The notes beneath the pieces were generated by a model. That model was not told the origin of the DNA. It saw only the letters and a list, made by a program, of their open reading frames with translations, and did not search any database. The position numbers and the translations under genes are program-made. DNA of 64,000 bases from an uncultured Phycisphaerales bacterium (GTDB lineage: Bacteria; Planctomycetota; Phycisphaerae; Phycisphaerales; SM1A02): positions 1 through 64,000 of the forward strand of contig CAJQQE010000049.1 of NCBI GenBank assembly GCA_905480395.1, in the 5' to 3' direction. The first letter of the stretch is position 1. The number at the start of each line of letters is the position of its first letter. Positions 8,895 through 17,179 of this stretch are shown one piece after another.

Positions 8895-9776
8895 ATGGTG
8901 AACCGACTCGATACCGCGTCTTCAGGTCGAAAGGACGCACCGTGCTGCGGTCGGTGCGGGTACGACCTGACGGGGCTCACAAGTCGGTCGCGTTGCCCGG
9001 AATGCGGGGTCCATCGGGCGGCGGCGCGACTTCGAGATGCCAATTCGCTGGCCCGATCAAGCTACTCAGTCATTCTCGGCGTTCTCTGGCGAGAAGCGGC
9101 GGCGTTCACGGCGCATCTGGGCCTTGGGATGCTGGTGATCTCGTTGATCTGGACGTTTCCGATCTGGGTCTTACTTCCGCTTGGCCTCAGTCCGCCATTG
9201 GTTGCTTGGTTTCGTTGCAGTGCCGCGATGCAGCCGCCGGAGTCGATGACGCCCACGCGGCGGATGATCGGGAACTGGATTGTCGCGGTGAGCATCCTTG
9301 CCTTGGTCTTGCTCACCGCAGGGGCCTTCCGGGTCGGGAGTGCTTTCCTACTGCCCAGCGGATCCATCGGATTCATCGGATTCGTCCTTGCGATGGTCAC
9401 TGGCGGTGCCAGCGCCCTTTTTGCCAGTCGTACGGCGTGGTGGATGCAGGAAGACGCCGCGGAGACGACTTTGGAATCGGCGGCGTGGTGTTACGTCCTG
9501 ATGGTGATCGGGCTGTTGATCGTCAGTGGTTCCTATCTCTTCCAACCATGGACCACACTGGCGGACTTTGCGGCAAGGGCCCGGTTTCCGATCTTCATCG
9601 GGGCGATCGGATGGTGGATTTGTGTCTTGGCGGCGGATTTGAGGATGCTCTTTGGGGCGGTTCAGAGCTTGAGCCATCGGGCGCAATACGACGATATCGA
9701 ACGCCGAAGAGCCGACCGGCAGGCGGTGGAGGAGCGGGAATTCGATCAAAAAATCCGCGAGATGGACGGGACGTGA
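8895..9776 (+). CDS. zinc-ribbon multi-pass membrane protein
   Basis: Unknown function. Residues 17-37 form a rubredoxin-like zinc ribbon (CCGRCGYDLTG, then CPEC). About six hydrophobic segments follow between residues 60 and 250 (for example LGMLVISLIWTFPIWVLLPL and IVAVSILALVLLTAGAF), then a charged helical tail (RRADRQAVEEREFDQKIREM). The layout, an N-terminal ribbon with the CGYDLTG signature in front of membrane helices, is common in planctomycete hypothetical proteins as I recall them. It starts six bases after the purQ stop and its stop overlaps a possible GTG start for nfo, so it may be co-transcribed with both. No enzymatic motif seen. Confidence 0.75.
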   Translation: MVNRLDTASSGRKDAPCCGRCGYDLTGLTSRSRCPECGVHRAAARLRDANSLARSSYSVILGVLWREAAAFTAHLGLGMLVISLIWTFPIWVLLPLGLSPPLVAWFRCSAAMQPPESMTPTRRMIGNWIVAVSILALVLLTAGAFRVGSAFLLPSGSIGFIGFVLAMVTGGASALFASRTAWWMQEDAAETTLESAAWCYVLMVIGLLIVSGSYLFQPWTTLADFAARARFPIFIGAIGWWICVLAADLRMLFGAVQSLSHRAQYDDIERRRADRQAVEEREFDQKIREMDGT

Positions 9777-9814
9777 CGCCGGCACCCGGAATCAAGATCG
9801 AGGATGATCGGCTC

Positions 9815-10804
9815 ATGCCCAAGACCCGTCGAACTTCCGTTGAGGCCCGTCCCGAGAATCCGGTATCCGGGGCGGAAGATCGTCCATGGCTTGGTTCTCA
9901 CCTCTCCATCGCGGGCGGGATGTACCACGCCCTGGATGCGGTCACCACCCTGCAGTGCGACTGCGTTCAGGTCTTTACGAAGAACCAGCGACAGTGGAAA
10001 TCCAAGCCGCTGTCCGACGAAGACATCGCCGCCTGGAACGCAGGGATCGAACGACTTGGCTGGGGCAAGACATCTGCCAGGGTCGTGAGCCACAACAGTT
10101 ACCTCGTGAACATGGCCTCGCCCGACCCGGAGAGCTGGGAGAAGTCGGTGGCCCTTCAACGAGAAGAGCTCGAGCGATGCGAAGCGCTGGGGATCCCGGC
10201 TTGTGTGGCACATCCTGGCGCGCACCTAGAGTCGAAACGGAAGCCTGGCGATCCGAATCCGATCGGCGTCCCGCCCAGTGCGGATGAAGAGAAGGGGCTC
10301 GCCAGGATCGTGGATGCTCTGGATCGGCTCGAAAAGGAGACCCGGGGCTTTGTGGTTCGAACGGCGTTGGAGAATACGGTGGGAAGTGGCACCAATCTTG
10401 GCTACGACCCGGGACACCTCGGTTGGATTCGCGATCGAGTCAAGGCTCCGGAGCGGGTCGGATTCTGTTTCGATACCTGTCATGCCGTCGCGGCCGGACA
10501 TGACATGTCGACCAAGGACCGGGCCGAAGCCGTGCTCAGCCGGATCGACGAGACGTGTGGGCTCGATCAGGTGCTGGCGGTGCACCTCAACGACTCGATC
10601 GGCATCTTGGGCAGCCGGAAAGACCGCCATGCCCATATCGGACATGGCACCTGTGGGGAAGCCTGTTTTAAGGCCGTCCTGAGGGTTCCAGCCTGGCGAG
10701 GCATCCCTTTTGTTCTTGAGACGGAGAAAGAGGGTGGTTTGGAGGGCCGGTCCTGGGATGAGATCAACCTCGATGCGCTTGGTTCACTGGCTCCCGGTAC
10801 CTGA
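9815..10804 (+). CDS. nfo: deoxyribonuclease IV (endonuclease IV)
   Basis: AP endonuclease of base-excision repair (EC 3.1.21.2): cuts the backbone 5' to abasic sites using three zinc ions. Family signatures seen in order: GSHLSIAGG, VFTKNQRQW, SHNSYLVNMASP, VAHPGAH, ALENTVGSGTNLG, CFDTCHAVAAGHD, AVHLNDSIG, DRHAHIGHGTCGE, and VLETEKEG; these hold the zinc-binding His, Glu and Asp residues. Length 329, a little longer than the usual 280-300 because of an N-terminal tail. ATG 9815 has GAGGA about ten bases before it. A GTG at 9773 would overlap the previous stop (GTGA) and add 14 residues. The open frame runs much further upstream, but that part is antiphase to the membrane protein gene and not coding. 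Confidence 0.93.
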   Translation: MPKTRRTSVEARPENPVSGAEDRPWLGSHLSIAGGMYHALDAVTTLQCDCVQVFTKNQRQWKSKPLSDEDIAAWNAGIERLGWGKTSARVVSHNSYLVNMASPDPESWEKSVALQREELERCEALGIPACVAHPGAHLESKRKPGDPNPIGVPPSADEEKGLARIVDALDRLEKETRGFVVRTALENTVGSGTNLGYDPGHLGWIRDRVKAPERVGFCFDTCHAVAAGHDMSTKDRAEAVLSRIDETCGLDQVLAVHLNDSIGILGSRKDRHAHIGHGTCGEACFKAVLRVPAWRGIPFVLETEKEGGLEGRSWDEINLDALGSLAPGT

Positions 10805-10862
10805 TTGTGCCGACCATAAGGTCGTGGGGGACTGGTCCTCCACTTGAGGCTTCAGACCAATC

Positions 10863-11888
10863 ATGTTTCATCGAACCAAGACCATCGTCCTTCTGGCCAT
10901 CCCCGCGCTGCTCCTCGCCTGCCAAGGTGGGGAGAAGAACGGCTCTCCTCGTTCATCTCTTCCGTCGCCGACCAGAGTGGTGACCGATGTTCGCGAGCCG
11001 ACCGCCGTGCAGAAGTTCCGAACGGACGAAGGGCGAGCCGCGATTGACGACGGCGATCACGCCACGGCGATCCGGATCTTTGAGGAATTGCTCGACGAGA
11101 ACCCGTCGCTCACGGTGGCCTATATCGGCATCGGTGTGGCTTACGAGGACCTCGGCGAATTCGAGCGGGCCGAGCCGGCATTTGAGCGGGCCACCCGACT
11201 GGATCCTCGGAACTACGAAGCGCAACTTGGACATGGCGAAGTCCTCCAAGTCCTCGGCAAGCTCCGCGACGCGATTCGGGCATACCAGCAGGCGTTGTCG
11301 ATCGACCCGGAAAGCGTGGATGCGTTGGTTGGCATGAGTAGTGCGTTCCTTGGCCTTGATATGGCGAGCAATGCCATTGCGCCTGCGGAGCGGGCCGTGG
11401 TTCTTTCGCCGGATGATGGTCGCGCTCGTGCGGATCTTGGCGAGGCCTATATGCGGGTCAAGCGGATCGAAGATGCCATTGAATCGTTTGAGATCGCGCT
11501 GGAACTCTTAGGCAATGAACCGGCGGTGATCCGGAGTCTGGTCGAGTGCTATTCTCGCGAAGATCGGTTCGCGGAGGCGATCAACGCTGGCCAAGTCCTC
11601 ATCTCAATCGAACCCACAGCTCAGGCCTGGGAGCGTCTCGGTCGGGCCTATTTCCGGCATGGTGACTATGAGGCCAGCGTGGAAAGCTATCGTCGAGGCG
11701 TGGAGATCGACCCGGAGTTCTGGCCGGCAATGAACGGGATCGGCGTCAATGAGCTCAATGCCTGGCTTCGATCGGGCAGAAAAGAGATCGAGGCCAAAGT
11801 TGCCGCTGGCGAGGCCTTCCGATCGAGTCTTCGGGTGTACCCTGATCAACCCAAGGTCATTCAACTGCTGACGACCTACCCCCTGTGA
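10863..11888 (+). CDS. TPR-repeat lipoprotein
   Basis: Predicted lipoprotein with a lipobox (ALLLAC, Cys20) followed by a low-complexity linker and then about seven to eight tetratricopeptide repeats from residue about 50 to the end. Clear repeat cores include AYIGIGVAYEDLGEFERAEPAF, split around the Y/G/A consensus, and AIRAYQQALSIDPESVDAL. TPRs form a helical scaffold for protein contacts, so a role in an envelope assembly is likely, but the partner is unknown. It lies between nfo and queF on the same strand, 16 bases from queF. Confidence 0.82.
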   Translation: MFHRTKTIVLLAIPALLLACQGGEKNGSPRSSLPSPTRVVTDVREPTAVQKFRTDEGRAAIDDGDHATAIRIFEELLDENPSLTVAYIGIGVAYEDLGEFERAEPAFERATRLDPRNYEAQLGHGEVLQVLGKLRDAIRAYQQALSIDPESVDALVGMSSAFLGLDMASNAIAPAERAVVLSPDDGRARADLGEAYMRVKRIEDAIESFEIALELLGNEPAVIRSLVECYSREDRFAEAINAGQVLISIEPTAQAWERLGRAYFRHGDYEASVESYRRGVEIDPEFWPAMNGIGVNELNAWLRSGRKEIEAKVAAGEAFRSSLRVYPDQPKVIQLLTTYPL

Positions 11889-11904
11889 CGTTCCCGGAAG
11901 ACCC

Positions 11905-12279
11905 ATGCGACCGATCGCCGAAGAGATTCTCGAGTTCTTTGATAACCCCGGTACCGACCCCTATGTGATCGAGCACCGGCACGAAGAGTTCACATCGGTG
12001 TGCCCGATGACCGGCCATCCCGACTTCGGGACCATCATGCTCCGCTATCAGCCCGCCGCGGTCTGCGTCGAGCTGAAGAGCCTCAAGCTCTACTTCCACG
12101 CGTTCCGCAACGAAGGCATGTTCTTCGAGGCGGTGACCAACAAAATTCGCGATGACATCGCGCGGACTTCCAGTCCGATCTGGATGCAGATCGTGAGCGA
12201 CTGGAAAGGCCGAGGTGGCGTGAAGAGTCGGGTCATCGCGCCTTGGGGCGACGTCCCCCCCGAATTCCGCGCGGGCTGA
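11905..12279 (+). CDS. queF: NADPH-dependent preQ0 reductase
   Basis: Reduces 7-cyano-7-deazaguanine (preQ0) to preQ1 in queuosine tRNA modification (EC 1.7.1.13). It is the short, single-domain type (124 residues). The catalytic cysteine is Cys33 in EFTSVCPMTGHPDFG, with the partner Asp40 seven residues on, as in the family; the substrate/NADPH segment CVELKSLKLYFHAFRNE follows. GGAAG stands just before the ATG. No other queuosine genes are in the window. The gene ends five bases from the convergent gene on the other strand. Confidence 0.95.
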   Translation: MRPIAEEILEFFDNPGTDPYVIEHRHEEFTSVCPMTGHPDFGTIMLRYQPAAVCVELKSLKLYFHAFRNEGMFFEAVTNKIRDDIARTSSPIWMQIVSDWKGRGGVKSRVIAPWGDVPPEFRAG

Positions 12280-12284
12280 TTTGC

Positions 12285-14927
12285 TCAGCCGCCGATGAAC
12301 ATCTCGAGGTCACCGAACTCGATCGGGAAGTTCGACGTCGGCGCTTCTGGAAGCTCGCCGACGGCGGTCGCTTGTTCCGGAGTCAGCAGTTCCAGAAGTT
12401 TTCTCGCTGCCCGTTCGTCGACCTCGGTTCGGGCGAATCGGACACGCTTTCGTTCCGACTGTTTCTTCTGCATCGCGGCCATGTCGAACTCTCCGTCCAT
12501 CGGAGAGCCAGGATTGGCGGCGTCACGCTCGATCGCGATCAATTCGCGACAGACGTCGGTCCAGGCGTTGGACCAGTCTGATCGAAGCTTCTCCACGGCC
12601 GACCGCTGAGCTTCGGTGAGGTCGGGCAGGCCGAGTGCGGTGGCGAACATGGCGGCTGGGGAACGAGCATCTCGGAAACACCGGGGCCAAGCCTGGCGGT
12701 CGACCTGGAGTTGGAATTCGGCCTCGATGTTCGAGGGCAGCGAGGCCGCGAGACGTGCTCGCCAACTCGTTTGCCGATCGGCCACGCCGTCTTCAATCGC
12801 GCCGCGCCGCCGCTCAACGGCCTGCAGGTTTCGCATCAAATCGCTCTGGTCGTTGAATTCGATCGCCGTGGCGCTGACGACACCGCCGTCGCGGTCAATA
12901 TCTTGTGAGAAAGCAGCCATCATGTCCTGTTCCGCGAGCCGGGCGTCGCGTTCGACCTCGATCAGCCCAAGCGTCCGGGCGACCATCGCCGGCGTGATCT
13001 CCTCCACGTACTCCCGGCTCAGCTGTTCGATTCGGTCATTCCACTCAGGTTTCGGCAGGACTTCCTCGAGGGCTTCGTTGAGATCCAGATTCGCGATCTG
13101 GTTCCCACCGGTCCCGGAGAACATTCCGCCGCCGCCCGGGAGCGATTCCACGGCGATCGTCCGCCGCCGTTGCATCATCAAAGATCTGATCGCCTCGGGC
13201 GCGTCGATGACCGTTCCGAGGTCTCGGAAGAGGGAGGCATCCAGTTCGTCCATGGCATGGAAGATTTCCTGGCGTTGGGACGCGCTTCGCCGGATATCCG
13301 CGGGGTCAATGCGGACCGGGCCATTGGGACCGAAAGCGGGCTCTTGGGCCTCTTGATAGACCGCGACTAGGTTTTCTTCGATCTCCAGCCAGCCATCTTG
13401 ATACGCGATGAAGAGGACGTCACCGATGGGCCGAGTGGCGTCGTCGACCTCGAGCTTCTGAAGCAGGGCGTCGAAGGTTGCTCGGTCGATGGGGCGAGGA
13501 ATACCGGTACGACCGCCGCTGACAAAGTTCATGGCGAACATGCCGTCGCCGGCATCAATCTGAATCGCCTCGCCGCCCATGGTGTCCCCGAGCATCACGG
13601 CGCTGATGATGATTTCCTGGCCCTCGCCACCGCCCATCATCAAGTCGCCGACGGCGCCTTCGCGAACGCGGTTGGCCAGCAGTTTGGGCGAGATCGCCTG
13701 CAATCGCATTCGAGTAGAACGGTCAAGGTCGACGCGGGCTTGGCGGATGTCCGTTGAAGGGCGATCCGAACGGGGCCGGTCTCGGTCATCAGTGTTGATG
13801 GCGATGGAAACGCCTCCGATCTCCACGCTGGGCCCGGAGGCGCCGGCTCGGATCTCGTCCTCGATTGCCTCGTTTAACTTGTCTTCCAGAGCGCGATGCG
13901 AAGTTCTCCAGTTCTCTTCGAGTGCCGTGACCTGCGCGTAGATCTCTTCTGGAAGTGAGCCTTCCTGGTGAGCGGTCTTGGCTTTTTCGAAGAGTGACGC
14001 GGGTGACTCACGGTCGGGAAATGCCGACGGATGTGCGGCCGCGAGCCATGCATTGCGAAAGGCGGTGGCGAATGCTGGCGCTTCGGAACCGGAAAAAGCA
14101 TTCAGGATCTGATTCATCACCGAGCGGTCCAGTCGGACGATGTCTGCCTGGAGTTCGCGGACTTCGGTCGCCGCTTCCCGGCTGATTCGTTCCCGAGCGG
14201 CAAACCAATCGGACATATCTTCCGCGGTCGCATTCTGGAGGTCGGACTGGTCTTGGCCGGACTCCGCCATGATTTCGGCGCGGAGGTAGGGGAGTTCGAT
14301 CGCCGCGTTGGCAAGTGCGGCAAGGCGACTGGTTCGAAGGCGGTCGTGCGCCAGGAGGATTTCCAAGACCTTGGCGTCCAGCACCGAATCTCGTTCTTCG
14401 GCGATGTTCAGATCAGTCGTGACCGACGCATAGATCTCGACCGGCTCGAAGCGTATTCCGTTGGTGAATCGTCTGCCCGCGAGCGTCCGGGACCTCGCGC
14501 GCGATCGGGCGCTTCTCACGCGTTCGATCGCTTCCTGATTCAAACCGGCGTCGATCAAATCCGCGAAGAGCCCGCGGTCCAACGTCGCGATTCGCATCGC
14601 CAGTCGTCTCCGTTCGACGGTACGCCGCTGGATCACCTTGGTGTCCGATGCTCCCATGGCATCTTGGCTTTCTCGTTTTTCCTCCAACCAGGCCTCGATC
14701 TCGCCTTCCCGGAGCGTCGCCATCGCCATCAGGTATCGCTCATGTGGATCGACGGTCAATGAGCGAGCAGATGCATCGGTACCTGCGGCGGCCAACATCG
14801 CATCTAACTCGGTTGATGAGATCGGATCGGGCAGCCCTCGTGCGCCCTGAGCCAAGGAATTCGCGGTGATCGAACCCACGCTCAGGATCGCGATCAGAAA
14901 AACAACGGGGTCGATATAAGATTTCAA
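12285..14927 (-). CDS. large secreted helical protein, TTG start
   Basis: Unrecognised protein of 880 residues. It begins with a TTG codon at 14927, preceded by CGGAG about six bases away, and a plausible signal peptide (VVFLIAILSVGSITANSLAQG). The body is mostly charged helix with many short hydrophobic heptads (for example ALLDAKVLEILL-like stretches, AERISREAATEVRELQADI), broken by a Gly-rich patch (GGGGMFSGTGGNQ) and a less helical middle around VSIAINTDDRDRPRS. No catalytic motif seen. The C-terminus abuts queF on the opposite strand. It is probably periplasmic or extracellular and lineage specific; both are inference. Confidence 0.7.
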   Translation of the reverse strand: MKSYIDPVVFLIAILSVGSITANSLAQGARGLPDPISSTELDAMLAAAGTDASARSLTVDPHERYLMAMATLREGEIEAWLEEKRESQDAMGASDTKVIQRRTVERRRLAMRIATLDRGLFADLIDAGLNQEAIERVRSARSRARSRTLAGRRFTNGIRFEPVEIYASVTTDLNIAEERDSVLDAKVLEILLAHDRLRTSRLAALANAAIELPYLRAEIMAESGQDQSDLQNATAEDMSDWFAARERISREAATEVRELQADIVRLDRSVMNQILNAFSGSEAPAFATAFRNAWLAAAHPSAFPDRESPASLFEKAKTAHQEGSLPEEIYAQVTALEENWRTSHRALEDKLNEAIEDEIRAGASGPSVEIGGVSIAINTDDRDRPRSDRPSTDIRQARVDLDRSTRMRLQAISPKLLANRVREGAVGDLMMGGGEGQEIIISAVMLGDTMGGEAIQIDAGDGMFAMNFVSGGRTGIPRPIDRATFDALLQKLEVDDATRPIGDVLFIAYQDGWLEIEENLVAVYQEAQEPAFGPNGPVRIDPADIRRSASQRQEIFHAMDELDASLFRDLGTVIDAPEAIRSLMMQRRRTIAVESLPGGGGMFSGTGGNQIANLDLNEALEEVLPKPEWNDRIEQLSREYVEEITPAMVARTLGLIEVERDARLAEQDMMAAFSQDIDRDGGVVSATAIEFNDQSDLMRNLQAVERRRGAIEDGVADRQTSWRARLAASLPSNIEAEFQLQVDRQAWPRCFRDARSPAAMFATALGLPDLTEAQRSAVEKLRSDWSNAWTDVCRELIAIERDAANPGSPMDGEFDMAAMQKKQSERKRVRFARTEVDERAARKLLELLTPEQATAVGELPEAPTSNFPIEFGDLEMFIGG

Positions 14928-15035
14928 GCGGAACTCCGAAGAGAATCGAGAGATGGTGCCACCGGTGGATTGCCTTCCGAAGAAGTCTCAGTTGCAGTGG
15001 GCCTGATCGAGAATGATTCAGGTCAAAGGTACTTC

Positions 15036-15053
15036 AGACTTCAATGTAAGTCT
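15036..15053. promoter_or_regulatory. inverted repeat in divergent intergenic region
   Basis: A 6-6-6 inverted repeat (AGACTT, six bases, AAGTCT) lies in the 278-base gap between the divergent TTG-start gene and transketolase. It could be an operator or part of a 5' leader, but repeats this short occur by chance. Confidence 0.25.
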
Positions 15054-15205
15054 TATCTGGCTTCGCCGAGCGGAACCACCGCATGGCGAATCGCCGTGAT
15101 GGTTGCTTTGAAGGGTTGCGAGCAGGTCCCGGGGGCGGGATACTGTGGGGCTCGGACGATTTTCGCTCGGGATCCCAACCTCGAATCTACCCTGAAAGGG
15201 GCCGA

Positions 15206-17173
15206 ATGTCCTTTGAAGCCGCTGTTCATGCCAAGGCCATTAATCTTGATCTTCTCGCGCTCGATATGACGGCCGCGGCCGGAAGTGGGCATCCCACGAC
15301 CGCATTGAGCCTTGGTCACATCGTGACCGTCCTGATGTATCACCACATGAAGTGGCTCCCCGATGATCCGCGCAATCGGTCATCGGATCGCTTGGTGCTC
15401 AGCGAAGGACATGCGGTACCCATCGTCTACGCGGCGTGTGGTGACATCGGCGTGGCCATCGGTCGGGAGGGCGAGACGCTGCGACCGATGACCAGGGAGG
15501 ATTGTCTCTCGCTGCGTGCCAACGATTCAATGATCGATGGTCATCCGAATCCAATGGAGGGTTTTCCCTTCTTTGACGCCGCAACGGGTTCTTTAGGACA
15601 AGGACTTTCCGTCGCGGCCGGTCTCGCCGTCGCCGCTCGTCTCGACGACATCGATAAGAGGATTTTCTGCATCATCGGTGACGGGGAGAGTCGTGAAGGA
15701 CAGATCTGGGAAGCCGCTGACTTCATCGCCGATCACGGACTGACCTCGGTGATCCCGATTTTTAACTGCAATGGTCTTGGTCAGGCCGATCAGGTCTCGG
15801 ACTTGCAGAGCGCTCAGGTGATCACCCGCAAACTCGAAGCGGTGGGGTTCACGGTCGAGGTTATTGATGGGCATGCTCCAGCAAAGATCCGACAGGCGCT
15901 GGAGTCGGCGAGAGAGAAGTCGAGCGGGAAAGAGCGGGTCGCGATCGTCGCCAATACCGTCAAGGGATGGGGCGCGCCTTGTATTCAAGGCGGCGGCTGG
16001 CATGGCAAACCTGCCGTCGGTGCGAAGTTGCAGCAGGTGCGTGCGGAATTCGGCGAGACGCGGGCGAGGCTCACGTCTGCACTGAAGACGTCCGATGCAT
16101 TCAGGCTTAATCCGCCGCCGGTAATCGCCGAGACTCCCCGGGAAGTGGGCGTTCCGATGCCGCTCACCGCGGCGATGAAGGAATACGACATGGCAAGCAC
16201 GTTGGCGACCGGCCGATTCGCGACGCGGAAAGCGTTCGGTCTCGCGTTGCGCATTGCTGGCCACAGCAATCCCGACATCCACGTGCTGGATGCAGATGTC
16301 AAGAACTCGACGTTTACCGAGTGGTTCGCCAATGATCGAGCCCTCGCGCCGCGGTTCAGTGAGTGCAAGATTGCGGAGCAGAACATGGCGTCAGTGGCGG
16401 TTGGACTTTCCGCGGCCGGCAGAATCCCGTTCATCGCGACGTTTTCGAAGTTTCTCACCCGGGCCTACGACCAGATTGAAATGGGAATCAATAGCGGCGC
16501 CAACTTGAATATCGTCGGTTCTCATTCGGGAATCAGTTTGGCCGCAGACGGCCCGAGCCAGATGTCGCTTCCCGACGTGGCGTGGTTCAGGTCCTTCGCC
16601 ACCGTCCGGGATCACCGCGGGAATCCCGGTTGCTACGTCCTGCAGCCGGCGGACGCCTATGCGGCCTACGCTCTCACCCAGACCATGGCCGAATACGAAG
16701 GCGTGTGTTACATGCGAGTCTTCCGACCGGAGGTTGAATTCCTCTACGACGACAAGACCGTTTTCAATCTGGGTGGATTCGAGGTACTCAACGAAGGCCG
16801 AGACCTCATGATCGCGAGTGCCGGTTACATGATTCATGAGTGTAATAAGGCGATCGATATTCTTGATCGGCAGGGTATCGACGCCACGCTCGTCGACTTG
16901 TATTCGCTGCCGTTCGACGAAGACGGCGTGCTCGACGTCGCCAATTCCAATGGCGGCAACATCCTTGTGGTCGAAGACAACTACGGCGGTGGGATCGGCT
17001 CCGCGATCGCTGACGCCTGCACTTCGGGTGGCGACGCATTCACGGTGCGGCAGATGCACGTTCGGCGAATCCCCAAAAGTGCCAGGACCACGGACGAGAT
17101 TCTTCGCCAATGCGGTCTCGATTGTGAGAGCATCGCGGCGGAAGCCGCCAAGATGGTTGGCGTCACGGTGTGA
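15206..17173 (+). CDS. tkt: transketolase
   Basis: Thiamine-diphosphate transketolase (EC 2.2.1.1) of the pentose phosphate pathway, 655 residues. I start it at ATG 15206, which has AAAGGGG upstream; the frame is open to 15083 but that part is not family-like. Seen: AAGSGHPTTALSLGHIV, LSEGHAVP, the TPP motif GDGESREGQIWEAADF (from about residue 158) ending with NCNGLGQ, and in the pyrimidine domain the Glu of ECKIAEQNMASVAVGL (about 390) plus the C-terminal ILVVEDNYGGGIGSAI. The TPP-motif wording resembles the animal/TKTL-like branch more than the E. coli type. It converges with the esterase gene, six bases apart. Confidence 0.92.
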   Translation: MSFEAAVHAKAINLDLLALDMTAAAGSGHPTTALSLGHIVTVLMYHHMKWLPDDPRNRSSDRLVLSEGHAVPIVYAACGDIGVAIGREGETLRPMTREDCLSLRANDSMIDGHPNPMEGFPFFDAATGSLGQGLSVAAGLAVAARLDDIDKRIFCIIGDGESREGQIWEAADFIADHGLTSVIPIFNCNGLGQADQVSDLQSAQVITRKLEAVGFTVEVIDGHAPAKIRQALESAREKSSGKERVAIVANTVKGWGAPCIQGGGWHGKPAVGAKLQQVRAEFGETRARLTSALKTSDAFRLNPPPVIAETPREVGVPMPLTAAMKEYDMASTLATGRFATRKAFGLALRIAGHSNPDIHVLDADVKNSTFTEWFANDRALAPRFSECKIAEQNMASVAVGLSAAGRIPFIATFSKFLTRAYDQIEMGINSGANLNIVGSHSGISLAADGPSQMSLPDVAWFRSFATVRDHRGNPGCYVLQPADAYAAYALTQTMAEYEGVCYMRVFRPEVEFLYDDKTVFNLGGFEVLNEGRDLMIASAGYMIHECNKAIDILDRQGIDATLVDLYSLPFDEDGVLDVANSNGGNILVVEDNYGGGIGSAIADACTSGGDAFTVRQMHVRRIPKSARTTDEILRQCGLDCESIAAEAAKMVGVTV

Positions 17174-17179
17174 GCGAAC

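Noticed and set aside
8942-9814. Long upstream extension of the nfo frame
   Set aside because: It overlaps the zinc-ribbon membrane protein in another frame. Endonuclease IV begins only after 9815, and the extension has no family likeness.
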